Below, piece after piece: positions 8,523 to 16,972 of a stretch of DNA of 64,000 nucleotides. Made by a program: the position numbers and the translations under genes. Source of the stretch: Chloroflexota bacterium (GTDB lineage: Bacteria; Chloroflexota; Anaerolineae; Anaerolineales; Villigracilaceae); the NCBI GenBank assembly GCA_016235425.1, contig JACRLC010000008.1, positions 18,002 to 82,001 on the forward strand, given 5' to 3'. Numbering within the stretch: position 1 is the stretch's first letter; the number at the start of each line of letters is the position of its first letter. The notes beneath the pieces are model-generated. The model was given only the letters and a program-made list of their open reading frames with translations. It did no database searches and was not told where the DNA came from.

Positions 8523-9398
8523 TGTCACTTCCAACTTTAGACATTTGAGCAGCGGCAATGGGTCAACGATGTGACGTTTGAATCCGAGCTTCTCGCCTGG
8601 CAAGCCGAAGGCATATCCAAGCACTTGCGAAAAATAAAGGACAGGCATGTTGAGTGCGTGTCCTAATTTCGCGGCGATTGCATTCTGGCGGGTATCGAGA
8701 TTCGCGTGGCACATCGGGCAGCCAACGATGATCGCTTCGGCTCCCGCTTCCAGCGCGGATTCGAACAGCCGCTGGCACATATCCACGACGATGTCGGGTT
8801 TGATCATGCTGAAGTGCGCGCCGCAGCAGTCCACTTTGCGCGGCCAATCGAGGGTTTGAATGCCAATCCAATTGAGCAGGCGATCCATGCTCTGCGGATT
8901 TTCGGGGTCGTCGAACTGCATCAGTTTGGCGGGGCGCGAGATGTGGCATCCGTAGTAGCAGACCGCTTTGAGGTCCGAGAGGTCGCGCTTCACGGAGGCG
9001 CGAATCCGCATCTCGAAGGAGTTGTCGCTCAACAGTTCGAGCGGATGAATTGTCGGCGGAGGTGAATCCAATGGGAGTTCGAGAACAGCTTCAACGTCTG
9101 CGCGAAGCGAGGGGTTTTCTGTCACGGTTTGTGTCGCGTGTTTGAAATGATAGAGACACGCGCTGCACGGCGCGATCAATTTGTCGTATCCTGCCTTTTC
9201 AGCTTGAGCCACATTCCATAATGGAGTCGCTAGTCCCAACAAACGCGAAAGTGACGGGGCGGCCAGTGTCCCGCAACAAATCCAATCGGGCAGGTCTTCC
9301 ATCGTGATTTCAAGATGGGCAAACAAGGCGCGGATGGACTCGTCATATTCGGCGCTGATGCCCTCGAGCGAGCAACCTGGATAATAGCCAAGCTTCAT
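8514..9398 (-). CDS. hdrB: Heterodisulfide reductase subunit B-like protein
   Basis: A 294-residue HdrB with two CCG domains. The first has YYPGC (Cys9), WICCG (41-42) and APCSAC (78, 81). The second has CYYGCH near 147, DCCGAHF near 190 and GCPMCH near 225. In methanogens these bind the two non-cubane clusters that reduce CoM-S-S-CoB. In a bacterium the disulfide or other acceptor is unknown. It starts inside the end of hdrC (4-bp overlap, ATGA), indicating translational coupling. The final five residues and the stop fall in a repeat, so the C-terminus may have been altered by repeat insertion. Confidence 0.92.
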   Translation of the reverse strand: MKLGYYPGCSLEGISAEYDESIRALFAHLEITMEDLPDWICCGTLAAPSLSRLLGLATPLWNVAQAEKAGYDKLIAPCSACLYHFKHATQTVTENPSLRADVEAVLELPLDSPPPTIHPLELLSDNSFEMRIRASVKRDLSDLKAVCYYGCHISRPAKLMQFDDPENPQSMDRLLNWIGIQTLDWPRKVDCCGAHFSMIKPDIVVDMCQRLFESALEAGAEAIIVGCPMCHANLDTRQNAIAAKLGHALNMPVLYFSQVLGYAFGLPGEKLGFKRHIVDPLPLLKCLKLEVTSD

Positions 9399-9931
9399 GC
9401 GCGCGACTCCTTTTCTTTAGCGAGGGCATTGCGATAAATTTTGCGGAACCTGCCTCCGCCGAGCGGAAGGGGCGGCGGTTTGACGCGTCCGCGCACGAGC
9501 AGTTTCATCGCCAGCGGTAAGTCTGGGATCAACTGTCCTGTGAGCAATTGCGTGATGCCAGCCACAGACGCGTCGTGGATCTTTCCATTCAGGCGCATGT
9601 TGTCCACAAAGCCGCGGTAATAAATGTCAATCACTTTGACGCTGGGCTTGATGCCTTTTTGCAAAGCCAGGACGCGCACAGCGGCCATCGCCGCAGCTGG
9701 CTCCACATCCTGCGGACAGCGCGACGTGCAAGTTTCGCAGTCCACGCACAGCCAAATAGCCTGACTATTCAGCACTGAATCGGCACGGCCCAGGCGGATG
9801 CTGTGCATCACCTGGGCCGGTTTGAGATCCATCTTGTCCGCGAGCGGACAGCCGGAGGAACACTTGCTGCATTGGAAACACAAGTTGACATTTTGCCCGC
9901 TGAGGGCCTGGATTTCGTCCCGGAAAGCCAT
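9395..9931 (-). CDS. hdrC: Heterodisulfide reductase subunit C-like protein
   Basis: A 178-residue ferredoxin-type subunit carrying electrons between HdrA and HdrB. Two [4Fe-4S] motifs are clear: CFQCSKCSSGC (Cys18, 21, 24, 28) and CVDCETCTSRC (62, 65, 68, 72). An ATG also exists at 9937, but the AAAGGA ribosome site (9938-9943) touches it directly and stands six bases from the ATG at 9931, so 9931 is preferred. First gene of the hdrCBA-mvhDGA operon. A perfect 28-bp palindrome lies about 24 bp upstream. Confidence 0.92.
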   Translation of the reverse strand: MAFRDEIQALSGQNVNLCFQCSKCSSGCPLADKMDLKPAQVMHSIRLGRADSVLNSQAIWLCVDCETCTSRCPQDVEPAAAMAAVRVLALQKGIKPSVKVIDIYYRGFVDNMRLNGKIHDASVAGITQLLTGQLIPDLPLAMKLLVRGRVKPPPLPLGGGRFRKIYRNALAKEKESRA

Positions 9932-9954
9932 GAGCATTCCTTTTGAAAACGAAA

Positions 9955-9982
9955 GATGAACAGTCAGCGCTGACTGTTCATC
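9955..9982. promoter_or_regulatory. Perfect 28-bp palindrome upstream of hdrC
   Basis: A perfect inverted repeat with 14-bp arms centred on GC|GC, arm GATGAACAGTCAGC, ends 24 bp before the hdrC start. It could be an operator for the hydrogenase operon, a leader hairpin, or another member of the local palindromic repeats. The rest of the hdrC-regulator gap (9983-10186) is low-complexity repeat-like sequence with AGTCGAG/CGAAG motifs. Confidence 0.6.
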
Positions 9983-10186
9983 CGAGTTTATCCGGCAGGC
10001 CCAAGCCCGACAATTTACGTTTGGGTCAAGTTGTGAGCCGAATGGGTCAATGTATTTCGCGTCGAGCGGAGGTCTGAGCGAAGCGCAGCGGAGACGAAGA
10101 CCGCAGTCGAGACGCGGTTTGGACGCAAAATATGCGCTTCGACTACGGCCTCTACTTACATTCGGCCTCCGCTCAGCGCGAATTTA

Positions 10187-10840
10187 TTATATCCATCCTT
10201 TACGCAGGGCCTCGGCGATGGCTTGTGTTCGATTGGAAACCCCCATCTTCTCGACGATCTCCTGAACGCGGCGTTTTACAGTCGCTTCGCTCCAGAAGAA
10301 TTTTTCGGCCAAATCTTTATTGCTGGCGCCTTCCGCGATCGCGGCCAGAACCTGTAATTCGTCGGGCGTAAGCCCCGCGTCCTTGTGGGCCTGAGTCTGT
10401 GCCAGCTTTTGGTATTGGTCAACGATACTGCTGACCAGATTTGAGCTCAATAACTTCTCGCCTCTCATCACGGCTCGGATGGAGTCCGGCAGGGTCTCAT
10501 GTGAAATGCTCTTGAGCAAATATCCGTGAACACCTGCTTCCATCGCCTCGCGCAATAGACTTTCATCATCATAGGTGGTGAGGATGACAACCCTGACGTT
10601 CGGATGCGTGGCGCGGACGCGGCGCGCAACCTCGATTCCGCTCTGGCCCTTCATCTGAATGTCCAGCAAGATGACATCGGCTGGATGTTTGGTCAGCAAA
10701 GGCAAGACTTCGGTCCCATCCACGGCCTCGCCAACAATCTCGAGGTCATGGTGGCCTGCCAGCAGACTACGCAGTCCCTGGCGGACGACGGGATGGTCGT
10801 CAACGATCAAAACGCGGATGGGTCGCCAGTCTTGTGTCAT
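10187..10840 (-). CDS. NarL/FixJ-family response regulator
   Basis: 217 residues: receiver domain with DD at 14-15 and the phospho-acceptor Asp60 (VILLD), conserved Thr (ILTTYDD) and Lys (LLKS), then a LuxR-type helix-turn-helix in the last 65 residues. It overlaps the kinase gene by 4 bp, so the two are co-translated. The pair lies upstream of the hdr-mvh operon on the same strand, which makes that operon a candidate target. This is inference from position only. Confidence 0.88.
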   Translation of the reverse strand: MTQDWRPIRVLIVDDHPVVRQGLRSLLAGHHDLEIVGEAVDGTEVLPLLTKHPADVILLDIQMKGQSGIEVARRVRATHPNVRVVILTTYDDESLLREAMEAGVHGYLLKSISHETLPDSIRAVMRGEKLLSSNLVSSIVDQYQKLAQTQAHKDAGLTPDELQVLAAIAEGASNKDLAEKFFWSEATVKRRVQEIVEKMGVSNRTQAIAEALRKGWI

Positions 10841-12375
10841 CTTTGTTCCAGATAAACAGGCGCAGGCACGCGCAACAGAATATGCGAGCCTTTGCCCGAC
10901 GCGGAATTGATCGTCAACTCAGCCTTCAAACCCTCAGCCCTCTCTTTCATGCCGATCAATCCCAGATGTTCGCCGGGGAGGCGCATCACTGCATCAGGGT
11001 CAAAGCCAATGCCGTCATCTTCGATCACTACCTGGAGTGTCGCTGTCCCAAAATCAAAATAGACTTTTGCGTGTTTGGCTTGCGCGTGGGTTGCAACGTT
11101 GTGCAATGCGGCCTGGATGATGCGGTAGATTGTAACTTCGGTATCAGGAACCATTCGGTGCGACTTGCCGGCCACCTGGATCTGACATTCGATCCCAAAG
11201 GTGGTCTGATACGTCGCGGCGAACCGTTTGAGCGCCACCACCAGGCCCATCTGGTCCAGCACCGGCGGGTGCATATCGTAGATCACGCGGCGGATCTCCG
11301 TCTCGACCTCGGTGAGCAGGTCCTGGGCCCGTTCCAGATTTTCAACCGCGCGGTCAGGATCGTCGAGCAAGGCCTGGCGCGCGGCTTGTGTCTCGTAAAG
11401 CGCGCCGATGATCATTTGCGTGACACCGTCGTGCATGTCGTGCGCGATGCGCGCCTGGGTATCCTCCTGCACGCGATACGATTCGCTCAACAGACGTTGT
11501 AGCTGACGGGCTTTCTCTGCCAGCGCCCAGCGCGCCGATTCCAGTTCGCGCGTGCGCTGGTTGACCTTCTTTTCCAACTCCACGTTGAAGACGCGGACTG
11601 TGTCATACAGGCGGGCATTCTCGATGGAAGCGCCGAGTTGACGCGCGATCGCGGCCAGGAAATCCTGCTGGCTTTCGGTGAAATGTCCGACGTTCGGGCT
11701 GGCGAGTTGCAACAATCCCACCAATTGACCTTTGACTTCCAGCGGCGCGCAAGCCACCGATCGGAATCCCTCGCAGATGCAAAGGTTCGACGTGCAACGC
11801 ATATCTTTATCCACATCGCGAGCCAGCAAGACTTGTCGGGATGCGACCGCCTGTCCGCACAGACACTCGCCTGGAGATAAGTGCGCTTCCTTCTGCGCCA
11901 TGTCAACGGAGATGCCGCGATGCGCTTCAAGGCGGAGTCCGCTGTTCTTGTCTCCCTGGAGGAAGAGCATACCTGCCGCCGCATCCAGGGTCTCTATGGT
12001 ATGTTCCAGCGCAACCGCGAGGGTTTTTTCCATATCGAGGGAACTGTTGGCAGTCAATCCCAACGCGTTCAATGCCGCCAGCTCGGCATTACGTTGAGCT
12101 AATTTTCCTTCCGATGCGAGATAAGCCTCGGCAGTTCTGATCGCCCAAAGCAGGCTGAGCCAGGAAAGCACCGGTCCGATCAACCCCAACACGAGCAGAC
12201 CAAACACAGTCGGCCAGGGCCAGCCCAGGTCTCCCTCATGGTGCGCGTTCTCAAACAGGGTGAAGGCAACACCGATCGCCGCCATCACGCCCGGCACCAT
12301 CCACAGCGTCAGGCGTAAAGCCTGCAACAAGCGGGTGCGTGATTTCCTGGAACTTGTGAGATGCGAAAGGACCAT
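10837..12375 (-). CDS. Sensor histidine kinase, DegS/NarX type, with GAF domain
   Basis: 512 residues. Two membrane helices lie in the first 85 residues with a short His-rich loop (FENAHHEGDLGW) between them. A GAF domain spans roughly 110-270 and includes a cluster of Cys (CLCGQA, CTSNLCICEG) that could hold a metal or redox sensor. A coiled-coil follows. The HisKA_3 dimer/phospho-acceptor segment RIAHDMHDG is near 310, and a HATPase_c domain (DDGIGFD, HLGLIGMKERAE) ends the protein. It phosphorylates the adjoining response regulator. The Cys-rich GAF domain suggests an oxygen or redox signal, in keeping with anaerobic hydrogenase control. The ligand is unknown. Confidence 0.87.
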   Translation of the reverse strand: MVLSHLTSSRKSRTRLLQALRLTLWMVPGVMAAIGVAFTLFENAHHEGDLGWPWPTVFGLLVLGLIGPVLSWLSLLWAIRTAEAYLASEGKLAQRNAELAALNALGLTANSSLDMEKTLAVALEHTIETLDAAAGMLFLQGDKNSGLRLEAHRGISVDMAQKEAHLSPGECLCGQAVASRQVLLARDVDKDMRCTSNLCICEGFRSVACAPLEVKGQLVGLLQLASPNVGHFTESQQDFLAAIARQLGASIENARLYDTVRVFNVELEKKVNQRTRELESARWALAEKARQLQRLLSESYRVQEDTQARIAHDMHDGVTQMIIGALYETQAARQALLDDPDRAVENLERAQDLLTEVETEIRRVIYDMHPPVLDQMGLVVALKRFAATYQTTFGIECQIQVAGKSHRMVPDTEVTIYRIIQAALHNVATHAQAKHAKVYFDFGTATLQVVIEDDGIGFDPDAVMRLPGEHLGLIGMKERAEGLKAELTINSASGKGSHILLRVPAPVYLEQR

Positions 12376-12659
12376 TTTGAAAAAATCGATCAGATCCGAC
12401 CGATCATATTTGGCGCTATTGTACTACTTCATTCTCCAGGATCGGCAGGCGTGCGTCACAAGATTAGGACTATTTCCTTTTGTCTAGGACATCGTCAACT
12501 TCTAACGATACTGCAACACTCCGGCCAAGTGCGCGGATTGGATGCCTTCGCTCCTGCCAAATCTGCAATCGTACGCGCAAATTTGAGGACACGTTGAGCC
12601 CAGAAAATTACTTGCGGACGGCCTCCAGGTTGGGAGCTATAAAATGAGAACTCCTTAAT

Positions 12660-12688
12660 TTGATATGTCGGTTCAAATTTTGTATACT
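12660..12688 (+). promoter_or_regulatory. Sigma70-type promoter of the universal stress gene
   Basis: TTGATA (12660-12665), a 17-bp spacer and TATACT (12683-12688) precede the stress gene by 30 bp. It is the clearest signal in the 342-bp divergent gap 12376-12717. The remainder of that gap shows nothing recognisable apart from a possible minus-strand TACAAT at 12418-12423 for the kinase. Confidence 0.7.
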
Positions 12689-12717
12689 AGGGTTGTACCC
12701 CACAGAAAGGACGCCGG

Positions 12718-13140
12718 ATGTTCAAAAAAGTCTTGCTTGCCGTGGACGGTTCCGAGCACGCATTGAACGCCGCAAGAATGGCCGCCAATCTCACTCGCAA
12801 CATGAAATCGGAAGAACTACGGATTGTGGTGGCCTACGATCCGATTCCTCCCTACTTTGGTGAGCCAACATTTCAACATGCGGTTAATGCCCGCTTGAAG
12901 GAAGCGCAGGAAATCCTGAAAAAGGCCGTGGATGTAGTCGGCACGGTTCCCGCGAAGATCCATACCGAATTAATAGAAGGCGATTCCGCTGAAGCGATTA
13001 TCAACATAGCAGAGACCCGCCAAAGCGATGTGATCGTGATGGGCTCGCGAGGGCTTGGGATGTTGGCAGGCCTTGTATTGGGCAGTACCAGCCAGAAAGT
13101 GGTCAGTCACGCGCCTTGTCCGGTTTTGATCGTTAGATGA
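12718..13140 (+). CDS. Universal stress protein, UspA family
   Basis: A 140-residue single Usp domain. The N-terminus FKKVLLAVDGSEHALNAA is typical. The C-terminal ATP-binding signature is complete (GSRGLGMLAGLVLGSTSQKV, G-2x-G-9x-GS), so it probably binds ATP. The AAAGGA site is well placed. It is a single gene with its own promoter. Role in stress or anaerobic survival is known only for the family. Confidence 0.92.
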   Translation: MFKKVLLAVDGSEHALNAARMAANLTRNMKSEELRIVVAYDPIPPYFGEPTFQHAVNARLKEAQEILKKAVDVVGTVPAKIHTELIEGDSAEAIINIAETRQSDVIVMGSRGLGMLAGLVLGSTSQKVVSHAPCPVLIVR

Positions 13141-13143
13141 CCA

Positions 13144-13854
13144 TCACGCCGGCCCTCTTCCTAAAAGGGAAAGGGAGACTCGCTCGGCTTCGATAAACTC
13201 TTCGGGGGTGTTGAGATTCCAAAAACATAAGCCGGAGGGATCGAGTTGTTTGAGCTCCTCCGGTTTAAGGACTCGCACTTTGACCTGCGGAAACCATGAA
13301 ATGACTCTCCACTTGTCCGCCGCAATGGCCGCTTCAATGGCCGGGACGCAAGTGACGCGGCGATAGACCGCATGAAGAGGCTCCATCCCGTCGGCTGTTT
13401 CCGCGATAACCACATCCGCATCCTCCTGGACCATAAGCCTGGCCGCCGTTTCGAGGAGCATTGAACTGGCGAAAGGCATATCGCAGGCAACCACGGCCAC
13501 CAAATCAGAGGTGGCAGAGGCAAGCGCGGTGTAGAGTCCGCCCAGGGCGCCGCGGCCCGGTATCAGGTCCGGGAAGAGGCGCAGGCGCTGCATTGAGCTG
13601 GCCTCCTGCGAAGTCCCAGCGTCCTTCCCTGGCCTGTCGGTCAGGACAGGCTGGGGAGCTTGTCGAAGGGCTGTCGAAGTGTTGAGGAAGGCATAGTCTT
13701 CGGGACGATTCGTTGTCACAATGATCTCGTCCGCGATGGGTGAGAGTCGGTCAATGACGCGTTGTACGAGCGGACGTCCGAGAAATGGTTTGAGCGCCTT
13801 GTCCTCGCCCATGCGCGTGGACTGGCCGCCTGCTTGAATGGATACCGTTAACAT
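13144..13854 (-). CDS. mobA: Molybdenum cofactor guanylyltransferase (MobA-like)
   Basis: Transfers GMP to molybdopterin to form the guanine dinucleotide cofactor. The nucleotide-binding signature GGQSTRMGEDKAL is at 9-21, and AVVACDMPF is the metal-binding segment. The start at 13854 is chosen because TATAAT on the minus strand (13861-13866) lies exactly six bases ahead, a leaderless layout; the frame extends to 13872. About residues 55-80 (QAPQPVLTDRPGKDAGTSQ) are encoded by a dispersed CTTCGACA-type repeat, making a surface loop longer than usual. The gene converges on the universal stress gene with a 3-bp gap. Confidence 0.85.
   Translation of the reverse strand: MLTVSIQAGGQSTRMGEDKALKPFLGRPLVQRVIDRLSPIADEIIVTTNRPEDYAFLNTSTALRQAPQPVLTDRPGKDAGTSQEASSMQRLRLFPDLIPGRGALGGLYTALASATSDLVAVVACDMPFASSMLLETAARLMVQEDADVVIAETADGMEPLHAVYRRVTCVPAIEAAIAADKWRVISWFPQVKVRVLKPEELKQLDPSGLCFWNLNTPEEFIEAERVSLSLLGRGPA
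13628..13690. repeat. Repeat inserted in frame within mobA
   Basis: CCTGTCGGTCAGGACAGG followed by GGGGAGCTTGTCGAAGGG and CTGTCGAAG resembles the widespread TCGAC/CTGAGCC dispersed repeat. Relatives lie at 41228, 43901, 45485 and 46306. It is read through without a stop in mobA. Confidence 0.7.
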
Positions 13855-13866
13855 GGGTCTATTATA
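13855..13866 (-). promoter_or_regulatory. Leaderless -10 box of mobA
   Basis: Minus-strand TATAAT, six bases, then ATG. Transcription would begin at or next to the start codon. Confidence 0.6.
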
Positions 13867-13900
13867 TTGCAAGGATCGCCGGCATTTGCAGTGCTGGCGT

Positions 13901-13919
13901 GCCGCAGTTCAACTGCGGC
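13901..13919. repeat. Short perfect palindrome upstream of the radical SAM gene
   Basis: GCCGCAGTTCAACTGCGGC is a perfect hairpin with 9-bp arms between mobA and the divergent radical SAM gene. It is probably one of the local palindromic repeats, though a regulatory role is possible. Confidence 0.6.
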
Positions 13920-13935
13920 AGAACGACAGGATAAG

Positions 13936-15048
13936 ATGAGTTCAATGTCTGACGTGTTGGATCGTTTGACTGTTGAAGGGGAACTATACGACACGCTCGC
14001 TGACGGCTCCGTGCGTTGCCACGCCTGCGGGCATCGTTGTTTGATCCGCGAGGGGAAGCGCGGGATTTGCCAGGTGAGGTTTAATGAGGGCGGGAAATTG
14101 CGCGCGCCGTGGGGATACGTGGCCGCGTTGCAGAGCGACCCGATTGAAAAGAAACCATTCTTCCATGTAATGCCCGGCACGAACGCGCTGACGTTTGGAA
14201 TGCTGGGGTGTGATTACCACTGCCCTTATTGCCAAAACTTCCTGACATCCCAGGCCATGCGCGATCCCGTCTCTGATGTTGCAGTCAACCTGGTGCGACA
14301 GGTAACTCCCGGGCAGATGGTTGCAACTGCAAAGCGGACTCACGCAGACGTGGTTGTTTCATCCTATAACGAGCCGTTGATCACAAGCGAATGGGCGGTG
14401 GAGATTTTCAAGAAGGCGAAAGAGGCGGGTTTGATGTGTGCGTACGTTTCCAATGGGAATAATACGCCGGAGGTGATGGAATACCTGCGCCCGTATCTCA
14501 GCGCATACAAAGTGGACTTGAAGTGCATGAACGATAAAAATTATCGCAAGCTCGGCGGTACGCTGCAGCATACGCTGGATGGGATCAAGCGCGCGCGTGA
14601 GCTGGGCTTATGGGTGGAAGTGGTGACACTGGTCGTTCCGGGATTTAACGACTCAAATGAGGAGTTGTGGGAGGCGGCGCGTTTTTTGGCGGGTGAATCC
14701 ATTGATATTCCCTGGCATGTGACCGCCTTCCACAAGGATTACAAGATGACTGACCCGGATAATACGGATGCGGCAACGCTGATGCGCGCGGCGGAGATCG
14801 GGCGCGAGGCCGGGTTGAGATACGTCTATGCCGGAAATTTGCCGGGACGCGTGGAGGAGTACGAGGATACTTTTTGTCCGCAGTGCAGTTACCGGGTCGT
14901 GAGGCGAAGCGGGTACATCATCCGGGAGTATAAGATCACGGGCGAGGGAAGATGCCCAAAGTGCAAGAGTCAGATCGCAGGGTTGTGGCCCAAAGACCCG
15001 TCCAAAGTGGCATTGAACGGCATGGGTATGCCGTTGCCTGTATATTAG
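13936..15048 (+). CDS. amrS: AmmeMemoRadiSam-system-type radical SAM enzyme
   Basis: A 370-residue radical SAM protein of the family annotated as PFL-activase-like or AmrS. An N-terminal zinc-ribbon-like CHACGHRCLIREGKRGIC precedes the SAM cluster motif CDYHCPYCQN (Cys near 92, 96, 99), with LTFGMLG before it. The C-terminus has two CxxC knuckles (CPQCSYR and CPKCKSQ). The frame extends upstream to 13867, but that stretch holds a palindrome and the ATG at 13936 fits the family's usual N-terminus. The partner proteins (Memo and AMMECR1 types) are not in the window. The reaction is unknown. Confidence 0.85.
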   Translation: MSSMSDVLDRLTVEGELYDTLADGSVRCHACGHRCLIREGKRGICQVRFNEGGKLRAPWGYVAALQSDPIEKKPFFHVMPGTNALTFGMLGCDYHCPYCQNFLTSQAMRDPVSDVAVNLVRQVTPGQMVATAKRTHADVVVSSYNEPLITSEWAVEIFKKAKEAGLMCAYVSNGNNTPEVMEYLRPYLSAYKVDLKCMNDKNYRKLGGTLQHTLDGIKRARELGLWVEVVTLVVPGFNDSNEELWEAARFLAGESIDIPWHVTAFHKDYKMTDPDNTDAATLMRAAEIGREAGLRYVYAGNLPGRVEEYEDTFCPQCSYRVVRRSGYIIREYKITGEGRCPKCKSQIAGLWPKDPSKVALNGMGMPLPVY

Positions 15049-15171
15049 AATCGGTTTTGTTGTATAATCCTGACTACCTTTTTGGAAGGAGGTGCGTGCT
15101 GGAGAGAGTACCTAGAATTTCCCCCCTGTAAATAGTCGAATCAAACCTAAAATTCTCTATGGAGGAGAAAC

Positions 15172-16902
15172 GTGAAACGAAACCTTTCAGTTTTGCTCTC
15201 GCTGGTCGTACTGGCCAGTCTGTTGCTTGCGGCTTGCGGTGCCCCCACACCGACCGAAGCGCCCGCGGCCACTGAAGCGCCTGCGGCCACCGAAGCGCCT
15301 ACGGAAGCCCCCGCGGCTTATGAAGGCTTGAAAGTGGAAGCCCCAGATTGTGAGTATGGCGGCGAGTTTAAGTCCATTGAAGCAGTGGACGAATTCACCG
15401 TCAAAGTCACACTTTGCGTGCCCGATCCTGCCTTCCCCTCAAAGATCGCCTTTTCATCATTTGCGATCCAGCCCCAGGAATATCTTGAGTCCACGGGCGG
15501 CACCGGCGATCTCCTTGAAAAACCGGTTGGCACAGGCCCCTATATGGTCGAATCCTGGGAGCGCGGCAACCAACTCGTCTTCACCCGTTTTGATGACTAC
15601 TGGGGTGAACCGGCTATGAATCAGACCCTCGTGTTCCGCTGGGGTACTGAGTCTGCCCAGCGCCTGCTCGAGCTTCAGTCTGGCACGGTGGATGGTATTG
15701 ATAATCCCGGTCCGGATGATTTCGCCACGATTGAAGACGACGCGAATCTCCAGTTGATCCCGCGCCCAGCCTTGAACGTCATGTACATCGGCTTCAACAA
15801 CAACCCGCAGGTTGAGGGCTTCGATAACACCACGAACCCGCTTGCCAATGAGAAGGTCCGTCAGGCGATTGCCATGGGCATTGACCGCCAGCGCATTGTT
15901 GACAACTTCTATCCCGTCGGCTCCGAAGTTGCCGACTATTTCACTCCCTGCGCCATCCCGAATGGCTGTGTGGGCGATGCCTGGTACGGATTTGATGCTA
16001 CCGCCGCGAAGGCTTTGCTCACCGAAGCCGGTTATCCCGATGGCTTTGAGACAGTTCTGAACTACCGCGACGTTGTCCGCGGCTACCTGCCCGATCCTAA
16101 CATCGTTGCCCAGGATATCCAGGCCCAGCTCAAGGAAAACCTGAACATCACTGTTAACATCGAAGTGATGGAATCCGGCGCGTTCCTGGATGCGGCTGAC
16201 TCCGGTCAATTGCAGGGCATCCACCTGCTTGGTTGGGGCGCTGACTATCCTGACCAGACCAACTTCCTTGGTTATCACTTTGGCGCTGGCGCTTCAAAGC
16301 AGTTCGGCGACAAGTTCGAAGACATTACGTCGGCTTTAGATAGCGGTGCCCAGCTTGCGTCCGATGCAGAACGCGCTCCGTTCTACGAAGCGGCCAACAA
16401 TGCCATCAAACAGCATGTCCCGATGATTCCGGTTGCTCATGGTGGTTCCGCAGTGGCCTTCAAGGCGACCGTGGAAGGCGCTCACGCCAGCCCGCTCGGC
16501 AACGAGAACTTCTCTGTGACGGGCGTCTCCGGACAGGATACCTTTGTCTGGATGCAGAACGCCGAACCGATCTCGCTCTACTGCGCTGATGAGACCGACG
16601 GTGAATCCCTGCGTGCCTGCGAACAGGTGACCCAGTCCCTGCTCGGTTATGAAATCGGCGGCACCGCGGTGGAACCCGTCCTGGCTGAATCCTATGAGCC
16701 CAACGCTGACCTGACCGAATGGACCTTCCACCTGCGTCAGGGCGTCAAATTCCATGATGGTTCCTCTCTCGATGCGAACGATGTCGTCACATCCCTTGCC
16801 TTGCAATGGGATGCGGCCAGTCCTCTGCACAAGGGTAATACCGGTGCATTCTCCTACTGGAGCGGCCTCTTCGGTTCATTCCTGAACGCTCCGGCCCAAT
16901 AA
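15172..16902 (+). CDS. Peptide/nickel-type ABC substrate-binding lipoprotein, apparently circularly permuted
   Basis: A 576-residue extracellular solute-binding family 5 lipoprotein. The signal peptide ends at a lipobox (LLAAC, Cys22), followed by a Thr/Glu/Ala/Pro linker to about residue 50. The start is GTG behind GGAGGAG. The order of family segments is rotated. Residues from about 51 (FKSIEAVDEFTVKVTL) to 450 match the middle and end of ordinary members. Residues of about 457-576 (FVWMQNAEPISLYCADETDG, LAESYEP, WTFHLRQGVKFHDGS) match the usual mature N-terminus. Membrane-anchored, it would deliver ligand to the two permeases downstream. No ATPase gene is nearby. An alternative explanation is a deletion-fusion of tandem paralogues, or an assembly error. 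Confidence 0.85.
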   Translation: MKRNLSVLLSLVVLASLLLAACGAPTPTEAPAATEAPAATEAPTEAPAAYEGLKVEAPDCEYGGEFKSIEAVDEFTVKVTLCVPDPAFPSKIAFSSFAIQPQEYLESTGGTGDLLEKPVGTGPYMVESWERGNQLVFTRFDDYWGEPAMNQTLVFRWGTESAQRLLELQSGTVDGIDNPGPDDFATIEDDANLQLIPRPALNVMYIGFNNNPQVEGFDNTTNPLANEKVRQAIAMGIDRQRIVDNFYPVGSEVADYFTPCAIPNGCVGDAWYGFDATAAKALLTEAGYPDGFETVLNYRDVVRGYLPDPNIVAQDIQAQLKENLNITVNIEVMESGAFLDAADSGQLQGIHLLGWGADYPDQTNFLGYHFGAGASKQFGDKFEDITSALDSGAQLASDAERAPFYEAANNAIKQHVPMIPVAHGGSAVAFKATVEGAHASPLGNENFSVTGVSGQDTFVWMQNAEPISLYCADETDGESLRACEQVTQSLLGYEIGGTAVEPVLAESYEPNADLTEWTFHLRQGVKFHDGSSLDANDVVTSLALQWDAASPLHKGNTGAFSYWSGLFGSFLNAPAQ

Positions 16903-16926
16903 TCTCACCCAGCTTTCGAGCCATTA

Positions 16927-16956
16927 CCCCCGGCAGGATTTGCATCCTGCCGGGGG
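16927..16956 (+). promoter_or_regulatory. Strong hairpin between binding protein and permease genes
   Basis: A 13-bp perfect stem (CCCCCGGCAGGAT with ATCCTGCCGGGGG, TTGC loop) follows the binding-protein stop and has no T-run. It probably stabilises the upstream message or partly terminates, giving more binding protein than permease, as in other binding-protein operons. Confidence 0.65.
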
Positions 16957-16972
16957 TTCCAATAAAACGCCT

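Noticed and set aside
15457..16278. Minus-strand open frame of 273 codons
   Set aside because: Opposite the binding-protein gene; no ribosome site and no protein-like motifs.
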